This document shows, in pieces, positions 14,256 to 16,565 of a stretch of DNA of 16,565 bases (the first letter of the stretch is position 1; each line of letters begins with the position of its first letter). Below the pieces are notes generated by a model. That model saw only the letters and a list, made by a program, of their open reading frames with translations, was not told the DNA's origin and did no database searches. The DNA lies in contig DUKC01000200.1 of the NCBI GenBank assembly GCA_013329495.1, positions 1 through 16,565 on the forward strand. The letters run 5' to 3'. This stretch comes from Thermoplasmata archaeon (GTDB lineage Archaea > Thermoplasmatota > E2 > UBA9212). A program made the translations under genes and the position numbers.

Positions 14256-16565
14256 ATGAGCTACAATCGCAGATGGAAGGTGTTCATAGCCCCCAGTTGC
14301 CATGTGGACGTGGGCTATAACTTTCTCCAGCGCCAAGCGCTCGACAATCACGAAAAAAACATTTCAAAGGCTATAGAAGCCTGCAAAGAGAATCCTAAAT
14401 TCCGCTGGAATTTGGAGTCTGCCTGGATAGCGCAAAAATATCTTCAAGACAATCCAACGCATAGAGAGGCTTTCCTTAACCTAGCAAAAAACGGTCAGAT
14501 CGGCATTCAATCCGCATACCTCAATATGCTCACGGGGATCATGTCTCACGAGGCGATGAACAGGCTGTGTTATTTTGCAGGTCTCTTAAAAAGAGAGCAC
14601 AAGATCCCGATGCAGAGTGGCATGCTAACCGATGTTCCCAGTGCCATCTGGACATTGCCCACTGCGCTGGCTCTTTCAGGGGTCAAATACTTTGTGCATG
14701 GGGTGAATCCTATATTTGGCAGGGGGCCCTTTTATCCCAGGACAGACATTAACTCTCCTTTTTGGTGGCAGGGACCAGATGGAAGCAAGGTACTCACATG
14801 GCTTGCCAGCGGTTACGGCCAGGCAAATGAACTATTAGGCCTGGAGGAGGGATGCAAACACCTGGAGCATACTCTGCCAGACTTTTTATCGAGATATGAG
14901 AACTCAAGTTATCCCTTTGACGCCGTCCTTGTTTACGGCGCCCACTACGAAAACAAGGTAATGGACCCAAGTTTCAGTGAGGTGATAGAGGAATGGAACG
15001 CAAAACATGAATATCCAAAGCTCCTCCTCTCCACTCCAGATGAATTCTTTGAGTACATTGAGCAAAATTTTAAAGATAAGCTACCGACCTACGTTGGCGA
15101 CGAGGGATGTTGGTGGGAGGATGGGGTGGCTTCCTCCGCACATGAAACTCTACTGATACGCGGTGTGCATGAAAAAATAATCACCGCAGAAAAAGTATGG
15201 TCTTTACTGTCTCTAATTGAGCCCTCTACAAAATACCCTTTCAGAAGAATCAGCGATGTTTGGGAGAAGATTTTTCTTTACGATGAACACACGTGGGGAG
15301 CAAACAAGAGCATAACCGAGCCGGAGCTCGAATTTGTCCAAGAGCAGTGGAAGATGAAATCTTCCTTCGCTCGCGATGCGGTCAAAGAAGCAGACTCTCT
15401 TGTAAATAAAGGATTCAGTATTTTAACCTCGGGAATTAATACCGATAACAAACCCACCCTATTGGTTTTCAACCAGCTTTCGTGGACAAGAACAGATATT
15501 GCAGTAGTTAAAATGCACCGCATGGATAGAAAATTCGCCATAGTTGATACCGGCACCAAGCAATCTGTTCCATATCAGTGGATCGGTCAGGAAGAGCTCT
15601 GCTTTGTTGCCAAAGACCTGCCCTCAATGGGATACAAGAAGTATGAAGTCCACCATGACAGAGAACCCGCGGACTCGGGCACCTCGGTAAGATTTTTTTC
15701 TCACGGCATGGGAAATAAATTCTACAGGATTGAATTCGATCCAAAAACCGGAGCCATCTCCCGCCTGTACGACAAGGAGCTGGAGTGCGAATTCGCGGAT
15801 AATCAGAGCGAATATGGGCTGAACCAGTACATATACACAAAAGGCGGCAGCGCCTCATTGGCAGTGGAATGCGATGAGGCTTTAGTCAAATTAAAGGAAA
15901 TGGGCCCAGAAATTTCAGAAGAACTTAGAAATATGATCTCTCTACCAAAATTTGTCGATAAGCTTCCTCTCCCCCAAATCGAGTTTTTTAGTCCAACCTT
16001 ATCTGAAATTCAGCCTGGCAACAACGGTCCTGTTTTTGGGGAAATCCGAGTGAGAGCGGCTTGCGAAAAAACTCCAAAGATACTACAAAGAATAGTTCTC
16101 TATAACTCCCTCAAGAGAATAGATATAATCAATGAGTTTGACAAAGAAGAAACTTATGAAAAAGAAGGAGTATACTTCGCTTTTCCCTTTAGATTAAAAA
16201 AACCCGAGATCAAGATAGAGATATCAAATGGAGTATTGCGACCTGAGAAGGACCAGATGGTGGGTGCATGCAGGGATTGGTACTGCACTCAGCATCATGT
16301 GACACTTTCCGATGAAAAGCACACTGTAGTCTGGGCAACTCCTGACGCTCCACTTATATCTATCCAAGATATAAATATAGGCAAATGGCTTGAAAAGTTG
16401 GAAATTGAAAACGGTTCCCTCTTTTCATACGTTATGAACAACTACTGGTATACCAACTACAAAGCAAGTCAGAAGGGGTGTAGGGTAAGATATTCCATAA
16501 CAACGCAGGGTAAAGCAATTGACAATTTTGACGCCATTCATTTTAGTTGGGGCTATGCAAATCCA
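14256..16565 (+). CDS. Glycoside hydrolase family 38-type enzyme (alpha-mannosidase-like), 3' end cut by window
   Basis: An open frame of 770 codons runs from ATG 14256 to the window edge with no stop, so the C-terminus is missing. GH38 enzymes are Zn-dependent retaining alpha-mannosidases. Visible landmarks: SCHVDVGYNF at residues 14-23 (the H-x-D zinc motif, H16 and D18), GMLTDVPSAIW around D126 (candidate nucleophile), and YDEHTWGA with H345 (likely further zinc ligand). The beta-domain signature is NKFYRIEFDPKTGAISRLYD at about 485-507. The pattern resembles a divergent GH38/DUF5054-like branch more than Golgi mannosidase II, so the substrate is unproven. There is no signal peptide, so the enzyme should be cytosolic, acting on sugars brought in. 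The divergent symporter gene, 308 bases away, is a natural partner. Internal frame and codon use are uniform. Confidence 0.85.
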   Translation, partial: MSYNRRWKVFIAPSCHVDVGYNFLQRQALDNHEKNISKAIEACKENPKFRWNLESAWIAQKYLQDNPTHREAFLNLAKNGQIGIQSAYLNMLTGIMSHEAMNRLCYFAGLLKREHKIPMQSGMLTDVPSAIWTLPTALALSGVKYFVHGVNPIFGRGPFYPRTDINSPFWWQGPDGSKVLTWLASGYGQANELLGLEEGCKHLEHTLPDFLSRYENSSYPFDAVLVYGAHYENKVMDPSFSEVIEEWNAKHEYPKLLLSTPDEFFEYIEQNFKDKLPTYVGDEGCWWEDGVASSAHETLLIRGVHEKIITAEKVWSLLSLIEPSTKYPFRRISDVWEKIFLYDEHTWGANKSITEPELEFVQEQWKMKSSFARDAVKEADSLVNKGFSILTSGINTDNKPTLLVFNQLSWTRTDIAVVKMHRMDRKFAIVDTGTKQSVPYQWIGQEELCFVAKDLPSMGYKKYEVHHDREPADSGTSVRFFSHGMGNKFYRIEFDPKTGAISRLYDKELECEFADNQSEYGLNQYIYTKGGSASLAVECDEALVKLKEMGPEISEELRNMISLPKFVDKLPLPQIEFFSPTLSEIQPGNNGPVFGEIRVRAACEKTPKILQRIVLYNSLKRIDIINEFDKEETYEKEGVYFAFPFRLKKPEIKIEISNGVLRPEKDQMVGACRDWYCTQHHVTLSDEKHTVVWATPDAPLISIQDINIGKWLEKLEIENGSLFSYVMNNYWYTNYKASQKGCRVRYSITTQGKAIDNFDAIHFSWGYANP

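Overview
The window reads as archaeal chromosome. It carries an archaeal-type peptidyl-tRNA hydrolase (Pth2), a DUF99 protein and a four-gene sulfhydrogenase operon. Many genes have BRE/TATA-like boxes at the right distance, several mRNAs look leaderless, and the Shine-Dalgarno sites that exist are GGAGG/GGTGA type. Arginine is mostly AGA/AGG. The gene set fits an anaerobic, probably thermophilic, fermentative archaeon. The lineage cannot be fixed from this sequence alone; Thermococcus-related, Hadesarchaeal, MSBL1-like and Bathyarchaeal groups are all possible.

Layout, left to right. (1) 3-1553, plus strand: the 3' part of adenylosuccinate lyase (purB, cut by the window edge) and a small unknown gene. 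(2) 1777-3281, plus: a two-gene membrane operon, a PspC-domain protein and a LiaF-like protein with a repeat-rich beta domain. (3) 3412-3777, plus: peptidyl-tRNA hydrolase, overlapping tail-to-tail with a minus-strand pair made of an M29 aminopeptidase and a glycerophosphodiesterase with an extra N-terminal domain. (4) 6222-6806, plus: DUF99, divergent from the aminopeptidase. (5) 6807-7853: about 1 kb without a convincing gene, containing a sharp GC-rich island. (6) 7854-11774, minus: hydBGDA, the complete cytosolic group 3b-type [NiFe] sulfhydrogenase/NADPH hydrogenase, with all four genes joined by ATGA overlaps. (7) 12214-13947, minus: an SSS-family sodium:solute symporter, divergent from (8) 14256 to the right edge, plus: a GH38-type glycosidase (alpha-mannosidase-like), cut by the window edge.

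How the genes may work together: the divergent symporter and glycosidase look like uptake and cytosolic cleavage of a mannose-type glycoside. The adjacent hydrogenase would recycle or dispose of reductant (NAD(P)H with H2 or sulfur) from sugar fermentation. PspC/LiaF suggests an envelope-stress function. PurB, Pth2, the peptidase and the phosphodiesterase are housekeeping or salvage functions. No defence system, CRISPR array, insertion sequence, tRNA or rRNA was recognised. The most unexplained parts are the GC-rich island near 7100-7260, the 65-codon open frame directly behind the symporter stop codon, and several operator-like inverted or direct repeats at promoters.
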